From Brucella oryzae (lineage in GTDB: Bacteria; Pseudomonadota; Alphaproteobacteria; Rhizobiales; Rhizobiaceae): a stretch of 64,000 bases of DNA. The notes under the pieces were generated by a model. It saw only the letters and a program-made list of their open reading frames with translations. It had not been told where the DNA came from and searched no databases. This document shows positions 8,844-17,472 of the stretch, piece after piece. The first letter of the stretch is position 1; every line of letters begins with the position of its first letter. The DNA lies in NCBI GenBank assembly GCA_012103035.1, contig JAAVLL010000002.1:496001-560000 (forward strand), given 5' to 3'. A program made the translations under genes and the position numbers.

Positions 8844-10430
8844 TTATTGGTCGATCCACAAATCGTACCAGCTGGAAGAATCCCAGCGTGGCGTGTTGTG
8901 GTGGTTCTTCAAGACCTTGTTGGTCACGCCGACGAACGGATGTTCGATGGCGAAGATGACCGGCAGGTCCTTCATCTCAAGCTGCTGGATCTGGTGATAA
9001 AGATCGGCACGCTTGGCCGGGTCGAGCTCGCTCGCGGCCTTGTCGATCAGGCTGTCCATTTCATCCGACTTGTAGTCGAACTGGTTGGACCATGCGGTGC
9101 CGACCGGAGCGCCGGAACGCAGCCAGACGGTTGTGGAAACAGCCGGGTCAGAGCGGAACTGATGCCAGCCGCTGGCCGTGTCGAAGTCGTGATCGCGATA
9201 GACGCCGTTGAGGAAGCCCGGTGCATCATTGGTCAGGATTTCGACGTCGATGCCGACTTCCTTCATGGCCTGCGCATAATATTCAGCCCAGAGCTGCGTA
9301 TATTCACCCCATGGCGCCGGGCGATGGCGCAGCTTGAAGCGGATGCCGTTCTCCTTGACCGGATAGCCGGCTTCGTCGAGAAGTTTCTTCGCCTTTTCAA
9401 CATCATATGGGTAAGTCTGGACCTGATCCGTATAGTTGGCACCACCGGTGCTCGGGATCGGGCCACGGCCCGGCTTGGCATAGCCGCGCATGATCGTCTT
9501 GATCGCGAAATCGATGTCGAGCGCGTGATAGATCGCCTGACGAACCTTCAGATTGGCAAGGATCGGATTGCGCAGGTTGAACTCGACGGTCGAGTGGGCA
9601 ACGTTGTTTTCGAAACCCTTGGTGCCGGTGTCGAAGCGGCCATCCTTCTGGAGGCGCTCGGTATCCGACATGGAGATGCCGTTGAAGGCGGTTTCCATCA
9701 TTTCACCGGCTTCAAGCGCTGCGGCTGCGGCGGCCTTGTCCGGCATGAAGCGCCAGACCACGCGGTCGAGATAAGGATATTCCTTGCCACGCCAGTAATC
9801 GTCATTACGCTCGGCAATAATGTGCTGGCCGCGTTGATATTCGACGAACTTGAATGGCCCCGTGCCAACCGGCGCGGCGTTGTACTTGTTCTTCAGAATA
9901 TCCGTGCCTTCATAAAGATGCTTCGGCACTGGATGACCGAGATCGGGCATGGCTGCGACGAGCAGTTCCAGCGGCATCGGCTTGGAATAGCGGAACACTG
10001 CTGTGTAAGGATCGGTGCAATCGACAGCTTCGAGATTGGCCTGAAGCGTGGTCGAATAGTTGAGGAGTTTCTTCCAGAGGTTCATTGCGCTGTAGGAAAC
10101 GTCATCGCAGGTGAAAGGCTGGCCGTCATGCCAGCGCACATTCTCGCGCAGCTTGAAGGTGATGGCCTTGCCGTCTTCCGAAGACGACCAGCTTGTGGCC
10201 AGAACCGGCACATAGCCCTCGTAAGTGCGGTCAATCAGCGGCTCCATGATGCGGCCGGTGATCTGGTAGACGCCGGTGGAGGCGCGCAGCGCAGGGTTGA
10301 GCACACCCTGCTCGGTGTTCATATGGACGATGACAGTGCCGCCGCGCTTCACTTCTTCGGCGTGGGAAGACGCCGTAGCAAGCGAAAACGCTGCGAGAAA
10401 CAAGCCAAAGCCAGCTTTTCTGATATGCAT
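8844..10430 (-). CDS. ABC transporter substrate-binding protein, SBP_bac_5 (peptide/opine type)
   Basis: This periplasmic binding protein has 528 residues. The ATG at 10430 is preferred over upstream in-frame starts because AGGGGAA lies just upstream and the product begins with a clean signal peptide (MHIRKAGFGLFLAAFSLATASSHA, cleaved near Ala-24). The mature protein starts EEVKRGGTVIVHMNTEQGVLNP, typical of family-5 binding proteins, with the family pattern VRWHDGQPFTCDDV near residues 115-128. It is the first gene of a likely seven-gene operon (binding protein, two permeases, double ATPase, oxidoreductase, ATC hydrolase, M20 hydrolase). The ligand is therefore probably a modified amino acid, peptide or opine that the last three enzymes break down. 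Confidence 0.92.
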   Translation of the reverse strand: MHIRKAGFGLFLAAFSLATASSHAEEVKRGGTVIVHMNTEQGVLNPALRASTGVYQITGRIMEPLIDRTYEGYVPVLATSWSSSEDGKAITFKLRENVRWHDGQPFTCDDVSYSAMNLWKKLLNYSTTLQANLEAVDCTDPYTAVFRYSKPMPLELLVAAMPDLGHPVPKHLYEGTDILKNKYNAAPVGTGPFKFVEYQRGQHIIAERNDDYWRGKEYPYLDRVVWRFMPDKAAAAAALEAGEMMETAFNGISMSDTERLQKDGRFDTGTKGFENNVAHSTVEFNLRNPILANLKVRQAIYHALDIDFAIKTIMRGYAKPGRGPIPSTGGANYTDQVQTYPYDVEKAKKLLDEAGYPVKENGIRFKLRHRPAPWGEYTQLWAEYYAQAMKEVGIDVEILTNDAPGFLNGVYRDHDFDTASGWHQFRSDPAVSTTVWLRSGAPVGTAWSNQFDYKSDEMDSLIDKAASELDPAKRADLYHQIQQLEMKDLPVIFAIEHPFVGVTNKVLKNHHNTPRWDSSSWYDLWIDQ

Positions 10431-10730
10431 TCTCTGTTCCCCTGAAGGACGTTGAGGGAGGGCTTTCGAGCCTCTTTTCCCGCAGCTCCCAATATTGTTC
10501 AAGCCCCTGAAATTGCTCAAAAGCTGCTCCAGAGGATCTTTATTCTATGCAAGCACTGATATGCTAGAATCCATGGCGATATTGTCAAGATAAACTAATA
10601 TATCGGGCAAAATTGGTAAAATTTCTCGACCGGCCTGCGTTAATAGATGTCGATTTTCTACGACGGAGTTTGTTGATGACCGGATTTCTCCCGAGCTGAA
10701 CACAAACTCGGACAAAACGAACGCGATACG
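10431..10730. other. Upstream region of the peptide-catabolism operon
   Basis: About 300 bases with no gene recognised. The part just before 10430 contains the ribosome site. Further upstream (10550-10630) the DNA becomes AT-rich (TATGCTAGAAT, TATTGTCAAGATAAAC, AATATATC), which fits the operon promoter and a regulator site. I see no exact palindrome and cannot assign a factor. Confidence 0.4.
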
Positions 10731-10962
10731 GTCCGGATTACCGGCGCCGGGTCTGGCATCGGCGCTGCCATGGCGAGACGGTTCGCACGAGGGCTGGCGA
10801 CGCCGCTTCGCGCGTCATCCGGGTTTCGATCTCTCCCGCATGGATGATGTCATCCAGCTCGCGGATATGGCCGAAACCACGCTCTATGTTGCCAATATGA
10901 ATCCCAAGGTTACGATCCACGAGATCGTTCTGGCTCCGACGAAAATAGAAAGGAAAATTTGC
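10731..10962 (+). pseudogene. Internally deleted short-chain dehydrogenase relic
   Basis: Two pieces of a classical SDR are pressed together. Bases from about 10731 read VRITGAGSGIGAAMARRFA, the glycine-rich coenzyme site (TGxxxGIG). From about 10822, in a different frame, the sequence reads HPGFDLSRMDDVIQLADMAETTLYVANM and then VTIHEIVLAPT, the usual SDR C-terminus. The central 130-150 codons, including the catalytic Ser/Tyr/Lys, are missing, and there is no ATG before the first piece. One base deletion cannot explain this, so it is a genuine relic. The C-terminal piece stays open and in frame into the ATG of the VOC gene. Recognition rests on short motifs only. Confidence 0.6.
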
Positions 10963-11822
10963 ATGTCTCATCCGGTCAAAGGCGTCGATCATATTTTTCT
11001 GCTGGTCGACGATCTGGAGGATAGTGCCGAGCAATATCGCCGTTTCGGATTCACGCTGAGCCCACGCGGTCTCCACAGCAAGGAGAAGGGCACCGGCAAC
11101 TACACAATCATGTTCCCGGAAGATTATTTCGAGCTGCTTGGCATCGTTGCCGAGACGCCGGGCAATCTGCACCAGCGCGAGAAACTGGCGGCGCAGGGCG
11201 AAGGCCTCCATGCCATCGCCTGCCGCATCGACAATGCGCGTGATGCGAAGGCGGAACTGGGCGCACTTGGCATCAAGACCGGCGAGGTCGGTGCATTTCA
11301 GCGTCCTGTTCAGCTGCCAAACGGCGGCGAGGGTGTTGCGGCTTTTGAAACCGTATCTTTCGCGGAAAGTGAAGTGCCGCAGGGCATGGTGTTCATGTGT
11401 CAGCACAAGACCCGCGAAACGGTCTGGCTGCCGGAACTGATCGAACATGCAAATGGTGCAAATGGCCTTTCCGCCATTGTTGCTATTTCATCCGATCCCG
11501 AAACTGCGGCCAAAGGTTTTGCGCGCCTGTTCGCGGACGGAAAGGCAGAGACGCAGGATGGCGGCTGGAAGGTTTCGACCGGCACGCGCTCGGCGGACAT
11601 ATTGGTTGTGAGTGAGGAAAAAGCCGCAGAAATCTATCCCGGCGTGGATTTTGCCAAAACACCGGGCAGGGCTTTCGCCGTCCTGCGTATCCGGGTCGCT
11701 TCGCTGGACAGGACACGGGTGTTCTGGATGCCAATGGCATTTCCCACGTGAAGACATCTGCAGGCATCGCCGTGCTGCCGGAAAATGCCAGCGGCACGGT
11801 TCTGGAATTCTCGGAACAGTAA
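10963..11822 (+). CDS. VOC-fold (glyoxalase-like) protein
   Basis: This protein of about 287 residues starts MSHPVKGVDHIFLLVDDLED, the classic opening of a vicinal-oxygen-chelate domain with a metal-ligand His. The domain (glyoxalase-like, Pfam Glyoxalase_3 type) continues through the residues FELLGIV and HAIACRI, and a second, weaker repeat fills the C-terminal half. I use the ATG at 10963, although the frame is open upstream into an SDR relic. A frame break near 11700 must be closed so that the product ends SGTVLEFSEQ. Members are dioxygenases, isomerases or resistance proteins; nothing here narrows the substrate. It faces betC tail to tail across a bidirectional terminator. Confidence 0.75.
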
Positions 11823-11833
11823 GAACTTGAACG

Positions 11834-11857
11834 GGCGGGGCCAGTGGCCCCGCTTAT
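11834..11857. terminator. Bidirectional terminator between VOC gene and betC
   Basis: GCGGGGCC-agt-GGCCCCGC forms a strong GC stem. It is followed by TTATTATATT on the plus strand. It lies between two convergent stops at 11822 and 11863 and can serve both genes. Confidence 0.75.
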
Positions 11858-11862
11858 TATAT

Positions 11863-13388
11863 TCAGCGCGGAAAGCGCTGGTTTTCTTCCAGCACGTTCA
11901 GGTCCATGTGGTTGCGCATGTAGCGCTCGGATGCCTTTGCAGCGGCTGGTAGTCCCATGGATAATAGGCACCGTTGCGCAATGCCGGATAGACGACGTGA
12001 CGACGAGCCTGACTGGCCCGGACGTCGGCATCGTAGCGTTCCAGATTCCAGCGTGTTTCAGCTTTGGCCAGAAGGTCGTCCAGAACGGCTTTGAAGTCCG
12101 GCAGCTCGGCCAGATTGCGCAACTCGTCCGGATCGTCGGCGAGGTTGAACAGTTGCGGCGGGTCAGCGCGGCAAAGGTTGAGCTTCCAGTTACCGTCACG
12201 CAGCGAGACCATCGGTGCAATGGTACCCTCGGCTGCATATTCGACCGGAACCGCACCGCGTTCGGCGGTGCCGGAGGCAACATCTGTCAGAGACACGCCG
12301 TCGGTCCATGGCATGATGCCCCTGAGGTCGATACCGGCAAGGTCGGCCAGTGTCGGCAGGACGTCGAGCGTCGAGACGGGCGCGTCCACGCGGCCCGGTT
12401 TCAGTTGCGGAGCCGCGACCATCAGCGGGACGCGCGCCGAACCATCGAAGAAACTCATCTTGAACCACAGGCCACGTTCACCAAGCATATCGCCGTGATC
12501 GGAAGTGAAGACCACAATCGTGTCATCCGTCATGCCGCAGCGTTCGATCACATCGAGCAGGGTGCCGATCTTTTCATCCACATAGGAGATATTGGCAAAA
12601 TAGGCCTGACGCGCCGTGCGAACCTGTTCGCGGGTCAGGTCATAATCCTCGGCCTTGCAGGCCCGCAACAGGCGTTCCGTATGCGGGTCGATCTCGCTTT
12701 CAAGCAGAGGCGCGATTTTGGGATCCAGTTCGGAAATGTCCTCATAGAGATCGAAGAAGCGCTTGCGTGCTACGTAAGGATCGTGGGGATGCGTGAAGCT
12801 GACTGTCAGACACCATGGCCGCTGGTCGTGACCGCGAGCCAGATCATAGAGCTTCGCTTCGGCCTGATAGGCGACTTCATCGTCATATTCGAGCTGGTTG
12901 GTGATTTCGGCGGAACCTGCTCCGGTGATGGAGCCGAGATTGTGATACCACCAGTCGATGCGCTCGCCTGGCTTGCGATAATCCGGCGTCCAGCCGAAAT
13001 CTGCCGGGTAGATGTCGGTGGTGAGCCGCTGTTCAAAACCGTGCAGCTGATCCGGCCCGACGAAATGCATCTTGCCGGAAAGCGCCGTCTGGTAACCAGC
13101 GTTGCGGAGATGATGCGCATAGGTCGGGATTTCAGACGAAAACTCTGCCGCATTGTCGTAAACACCGGTCCGAAACGGCAGCTGGCCCGACATGAACGAC
13201 GCGCGCGCCGGTGCGCAGAGCGGGCTTGCCGTATAGCAATTGGTAAAACGGGTGGAACGTTCGGCAAGCTTTCTCAGATTGGGAACATGCAGGAATTCGG
13301 CAGGGCCATCCGGAAAGAACGTGCCGTTCAGCTGGTCGACCATGAGAACGAGGATATTCGGCTTTTCATTGTGCGGGACCGTTGGCAA
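11863..13388 (-). CDS. betC: Choline-sulfatase
   Basis: This sulfatase of about 509 residues hydrolyses choline-O-sulfate to choline and sulfate in the cytosol, feeding glycine-betaine synthesis. The opening KPNILVLMVDQLNG carries the first metal-ligand Asp. The modification motif is LCAPARASFMSGQ, with Cys-58 expected to become formylglycine. A later FTSDHGDMLGERGLWFK is the second metal motif, and the C-terminus RYMRNHMDLNVLEENQRFP matches the choline-sulfatase C-terminal extension. A missing A near 11942 breaks the frame. The start is uncertain: the frame is open to 13517, a TTG at 13388 gives the family-like N-terminus, and no strong ribosome site is visible. It follows choX on the same strand. 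Confidence 0.9.
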
Positions 13389-13398
13389 GTGTGGGAAC

Positions 13399-13427
13399 GC
13401 GAAACGGCGGACGCTGAAACGCCCGCC
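13399..13427 (-). terminator. Hairpin between choX and betC
   Basis: GGCGGACG-N6-CGCCCGCC (minus-strand sense) forms an 8-base stem with one G-T pair in the short choX-betC gap. There is no clear T-run. It may reduce read-through so that the binding protein is made in excess of the sulfatase. Confidence 0.45.
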
Positions 13428-13449
13428 TTTTAAGTCTCGTTGTTGACGG

Positions 13450-14394
13450 TCAGAGACCGAGGCTTGCCTTGACGGCTTCCGCGCCCGGTTCGCCCTTGAA
13501 GGTGGTGACGCCCGCAAGCCACTTGTCGATCTGGTCCGGATGCGCCTTCAGCCATTCCTTGGCTGCTGCGGGACCTTCCGCGCCCTCATCCAGAATCTTG
13601 CCCATCAGCTCATTCTCGATATCGACGGTGAAAATGAGGTTCTTGAAGAATGTCGCGGCATTCGGACATTGTGCGGCCCAGCCGGTGCGGCCAAGCGTAT
13701 AGACCTCCGCACCACCGAAATTCGGGCCGAAATAGTCATCGCCGCCCGCGAGATATTCGATCTTCAGCTTGTTGTTCATCGGGTGCGGTGCCCAGGCCAG
13801 GAACACGACCCATGCCTTATCCTTGTTCTTGCGGTCCACCTGCGCGAGCATGGCCTGCTCGCTCGATTCCACCATCTTCCAGCCGTCGAGCTTGAATTTC
13901 TGATCCTCGATGATTTTCTGGATGTTCTGATTGGCAGGTGCGCCCGGCTCGATGCCGTAAATCTCCTTGCCGAACTTGTCGGCATGGGCGGCAAGATCGG
14001 CAAAGTCCTTCACGCCTTCGCTTGCCACATAATCCGGCACAGCCAGCGTGAACTTCGCCCCTTCGAGGTTTTTCACGATGACTTCGGCGGCTTTCGCCTT
14101 GTCGAGATCGTCGCGGAACTTCTGTTGTGCGGGCATCCAGTTGCCGAGGAAAACGTCAAGATTGCCGGTCTTGAGCGCCTCATAACCGATCGGCACGGAC
14201 ATGGTCTTCACGTCGGGCTTATAGCCCAACCCCTCTAGCAATACGCTTGCGACGGAGTTGGTGGAGGTGATGTCGGTCCAGCCCGGATCGGACAGCCGGA
14301 TGGTTTCGCAGGCCGCGGGATCGGCAGCAGAAGCGGCTCCTGAAAGCCCAGCCAGTGCCGTGAACGCCAGTGCTGCAATCTTCAAATAGCCCAT
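13450..14394 (-). CDS. choX: Choline ABC transporter substrate-binding protein
   Basis: This intact 314-residue periplasmic protein has a signal peptide ending ASA near residue 23. The mature part reads CETIRLSDPGWTDITSTN, then GYEALKTGNLDVFLGNWMPAQ and GIEPGAPANQ, the pattern of ChoX and related OpuAC-type betaine/choline binding proteins with conserved Trp/Asn ligand-box residues. The permease and ATPase genes (choW, choV) are not adjacent here and must lie elsewhere. It is divergent from a LysR regulator 115 bases away and is followed by betC. The module therefore captures choline or choline sulfate for use as osmoprotectant or sulfur/carbon source. Confidence 0.9.
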   Translation of the reverse strand: MGYLKIAALAFTALAGLSGAASAADPAACETIRLSDPGWTDITSTNSVASVLLEGLGYKPDVKTMSVPIGYEALKTGNLDVFLGNWMPAQQKFRDDLDKAKAAEVIVKNLEGAKFTLAVPDYVASEGVKDFADLAAHADKFGKEIYGIEPGAPANQNIQKIIEDQKFKLDGWKMVESSEQAMLAQVDRKNKDKAWVVFLAWAPHPMNNKLKIEYLAGGDDYFGPNFGGAEVYTLGRTGWAAQCPNAATFFKNLIFTVDIENELMGKILDEGAEGPAAAKEWLKAHPDQIDKWLAGVTTFKGEPGAEAVKASLGL

Positions 14395-14509
14395 TGATGA
14401 CCCCTCTGATTAATTAAAACGGATTATGTCTCGAATTCCTACTTTAAGGAAAACATCATTTAGGCTAAGGAAAACCCATTCATTTTTATCGAAGCTATAG
14501 AGAATATTT

Positions 14510-15420
14510 ATGGTTTCTCCATCCTGGGACCTTGGCAGTCTTGGCGTTTTCGAAGCGGTGGGACGATTGGAAAATCTGACCCTTGCAGCGCGTGAACTCG
14601 GCATGACGCAACCGGCGGTCAGCTATCAGATAAAGCGCATCGAGGAGCGTCTGGGCGTTGCATTGTTCGCCCGGCGGGCCCGCGGCGTCGAGATATTGCC
14701 GGAGGGCCGCATTCTTTATGAGGCCGTGCGCTCCGGTCTCGATGGAATCGAGGAGGCGGTGCAGCAGATCAAACGCCGCCAGCGTGCGCCGGGATTGCGT
14801 ATCGCGACCGATTACGGCTTTGCGACATTCTGGCTGATGCCGCGTGTCGCGCAGTTTCGCCCGAAACATCCGGAAGTGGATGTCCGCATCACGGCCTCGT
14901 CCATGCTCCAGCCTCTCGACCGACGTGATGCAGATATTTCGATCCTGTTCGGCGGTCGCGAGGATTTTCCGAAAGACGCCATCGCTTTCATCGGCGAACA
15001 AGTCGTGCCGGTCTGTTCCCCGGCCTATCTTGCCCAGCATGGCCCGTTTCCGGAGGGAAACGGCTCGGTGCGGCCTCGCTCCTGCATCTTGATACTTTGC
15101 AGGGTGACCGCTGGTTCACGTGGCAGTCTTGGCTCGATGCTATTGGTGAGGACATAGAGGATGACAATTACGGGCTGGTCTTCAACACCTATAATCTGGT
15201 GATCGAGGCAGCTATCGCCGATCAGGGCGTGGCGCTTGGCTGGGCGGGGCTGATCGACGGGGCCGTGCAGCGCGGACAGCTTGTTCATGCTTGCGCGGTG
15301 TCCCAGACCAGTGACAAGGGCTACTGGCTGATTTTCAACCCGGATATTTCTACCGGGGCGCGCAAGCTCGCACTGGAATTGCTGGGTGCGAGGAATGAGG
15401 AACGGTATTTTAAGAAATAA
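14510..15420 (+). CDS. LysR-type regulator of choline-sulfate use
   Basis: This LysR-type activator has about 304 residues. The N-terminal helix-turn-helix reads LGVFEAVGRLENLTLAARELGMTQPAVSYQIKRIEERLG (residues about 8-46), and the rest is a periplasmic-binding-like effector domain. A missing base near 15073 splits the ORF, and the second part ends EERYFKK. Divergent placement next to choX-betC matches the family known as choline-sulfate-utilisation transcription factors, so it probably activates choX-betC from the shared 115-base region. Effector identity (choline or choline sulfate) is inferred from context. Confidence 0.85.
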
Positions 15421-15553
15421 GCTAATTTAGCAAAGTTGATCGCAATCAATGAAATCCGGCCCCGATATGGGTTGATGGGGCAGGCGCGTGTTCCATATCG
15501 CTTTTGGGATGCGTTGCATTGCCATTCACCAATCACGCAGGAAAGGATGAATT

Positions 15554-16333
15554 ATGTCGGCAAACGGTAAGGTTGCTCTTGTCACGGGCGCAGCACAGGG
15601 CATTGGGCGCGGTATTGCGTTGCGGTTGGCCAAGGACGGCTTTGATATCGCGCTGGTCGACCTGAAGGCCGACAAGCTTGATGCGGTCAAGAAGGAAGTC
15701 GAGGCGCTGGGCCGCAAGGCATCCACCTTCTCTGCCGATGTCAGCAAGCGTGATGATGTCTATGCCGCGATTGACCATGCGGAAAAGACGCTTGGCGGTT
15801 TCGATGTCATTGTCAACAATGCCGGTATTGCGCAGGTGCAACCCATAGCCGATGTCAAGCCTGAAGAGGTCGAGCGGATATTTCGCATCAATGTCGATGG
15901 CGTTCTGTGGGGCATTCAGGCCGCAGCTGCCAAGTTCAAGGCGCGCAAGCAGAAGGGCAAGATCATCAATGCCTCTTCCATCGCGGGCCATGACGGGTTT
16001 GCGATGCTGGGCGTCTATTCGGCCACAAAATTCGCGGTGCGTGCGCTGACCCAGGCTGCAGCCCAGGAATATGCAAGCGCCGGGATCACCGTGAACGCCT
16101 ATTGCCCCGGTATTGTCGGCACCGATATGTGGGTCGAAATTGATGAACGCTTCTCGGAAATCACCGGTGCGCCGAAAGGCGAGACCTACAAGAAATATGT
16201 GGAAGGGATCGCGCTTGGCCGCGCCCAGACGCCGGACGATGTGGCGGCTCTGGTGTCGTTCCTCGCAAGCCCGGATTCCGACTACATCACCGGTCAGGCC
16301 ATCCTGACGGACGGTGGTATCGTCTATCGCTGA
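15554..16333 (+). CDS. Diacetyl/acetoin reductase-like short-chain dehydrogenase
   Basis: This intact 259-residue classical SDR has the coenzyme motif VTGAAQGIG (residues about 10-18), NNAG near residue 88, the catalytic Ser in NASSIAG near 140 and YSATK near 154. The C-terminal half, with [12 protein letters not shown] and the closing [15 protein letters not shown], matches the (S)-acetoin-forming diacetyl reductase (BudC/ButA) group closely. It would reduce diacetyl or acetoin with NADH in the cytosol. A ribosome site (AGGAAAGG) lies 8 bases before the ATG. It appears to be a single-gene unit, followed by a hairpin. Confidence 0.88.
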   Translation: MSANGKVALVTGAAQGIGRGIALRLAKDGFDIALVDLKADKLDAVKKEVEALGRKASTFSADVSKRDDVYAAIDHAEKTLGGFDVIVNNAGIAQVQPIADVKPEEVERIFRINVDGVLWGIQAAAAKFKARKQKGKIINASSIAGHDGFAMLGVYSATKFAVRALTQAAAQEYASAGITVNAYCPGIVGTDMWVEIDERFSEITGAPKGETYKKYVEGIALGRAQTPDDVAALVSFLASPDSDYITGQAILTDGGIVYR

Positions 16334-16341
16334 TTGTTCCG

Positions 16342-16367
16342 GTCCTGCACCTTTCGGGGTGCAGGAC
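16342..16367 (+). terminator. Strong hairpin after the diacetyl reductase gene
   Basis: GTCCTGCACC and GGTGCAGGAC form a perfect 10-base stem with the stable loop TTTCGG, 9 bases after the stop. There is no T-run, so it may act as a 3' stabiliser as much as a terminator. Confidence 0.6.
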
Positions 16368-16369
16368 GG

Positions 16370-16445
16370 CTAGTGTGGCTTTGAATCCGAAATTCGTTCG
16401 CAACCCCGCTCCAGAGTGATACGAATTTCGGATTCGCCACACTAG
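16370..16445. repeat. 76-bp palindromic MITE-like element
   Basis: The element begins CTAGTGTGGC and ends GCCACACTAG. Its two arms also share GAATCCGAAATTCGT and the complementary ACGAATTTCGGATTC, separated by a loop of about 23 bases; the only irregularity is a small TTT bulge in the left arm. The arms are bounded by TA dinucleotides. It encodes nothing. Its size, near-perfect long arms and TA borders are those of a non-autonomous MITE or palindromic repeat unit. The CTAGTG ends resemble those of the IS630-family element at 54842. Confidence 0.65.
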
Positions 16446-16502
16446 CGTTTACGCTGTTTCACCCTGTGTTAAACTGTCCTTCTTTGAGAGGAAGGGCTGA
16501 CC

Positions 16503-17472
16503 ATGACACGTCTGACGGCGAAGGATTTCCCGCAAGAACTTCTCGAACTCTACGATTTCTATGCCCATGGCCGGATAACCAAACGCGAGTTTCTGGACCG
16601 GGCCGCAAAATTTGCGGTCGGCACCATGACGGCAACAACCATACTAGCCTCGCTCAGTCCCGATTATGCGATGGCGCAGCAGGTCGAATTCACCGATCCC
16701 GATATCCATCCTGAATATATCACCTATCCGTCACCGGAAGGAAACGGCAAGGTTCGCGCTTATCTGGTGCGACCGGCCAAGCTGCAAGGCAAACTGCCCG
16801 CCGTGGTGGTGGTGCACGAAAATCGCGGTCTCAATCCCTACATCGAAGATGTGGCCCGCCGCGTTGCAAAGGCCGGTTTCATCGCGCTCGCGCCTGATGG
16901 ACTCACTTCGGTCGGGGCTATCCGGGTAACGATGACAAGGGCCGCGAATTGCAGCAGCAGGTCGATCCGACCAAGCTGATGAACGACTTCTTTGCGGCGG
17001 TCGATTTCATGATGAAAAGCGATCTGACGACCGGAAAAGTCGGCATCACCGGCTTCTGCTATGGCGGTGGTGTCGCCAATGCGGCGGCGGTCGCATTCCC
17101 GGAACTCGCAGCCGCTGTGCCTTTCTATGGCAGGCAGGCTCCGACGGATGAAGTGTCGCGCATCAAGGCGCCGCTCCTGTTACACTATGCAGAACTCGAT
17201 ACGCGCATCAATGAAGGCTGGCCGGCCTATGAGGAAGCGTTGAAAAGAACGGCAAGACCTACGAGGCTTACATCTATCCGGGCGTCAATCACGGCTTCCA
17301 TAATGATTCCACGCCGCGTTACGACGAAGCGGCGGCGAAGCTCGCATGGGACCGGACCATTGAATGGTTCAAGCGCTATCTGGCCCGAAGTTGGGGCATG
17401 TCTCCCGAAAGTGGGAACCGGTTTCGGGATAAAGACATGCTTGAAAAACAAACAGATAGAAACGCGCTCTAG
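16503..17472 (+). CDS. Dienelactone hydrolase family protein with repeat-encoded C-terminus
   Basis: This alpha/beta hydrolase of about 320 residues begins with a 50-residue N-terminal segment containing [14 protein letters not shown] and a hydrophobic stretch ending AMAQQ, probably an export signal. The hydrolase core starts at [14 protein letters not shown]; the nucleophile Cys is in GFCYGGG, with Asp in ELDTRINEG and His in GVNHGFH completing the triad. Such YghX-like proteins act on lactones or esters, and the natural substrate is unknown. Frame breaks lie near 16915 and 17248. After the expected end (FKRYLA) the frame runs through a mosaic repeat element for about 25 codons and stops at 17472, overlapping the convergent DUF808 gene by about 100 bases. 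Confidence 0.85.

Noticed and set aside
8847-10445. 532-codon plus-strand ORF
   Set aside because: It is the antisense of the intact binding-protein gene, has Ile/Val/Arg-rich composition and matches no family.
10738-11448. 236-codon minus-strand ORF across the VOC gene
   Set aside because: Antisense of a protein with clear VOC motifs; no independent support.
11844-13433. 529-codon plus-strand ORF
   Set aside because: Antisense of betC, which has complete sulfatase motifs; no ribosome site or family features.
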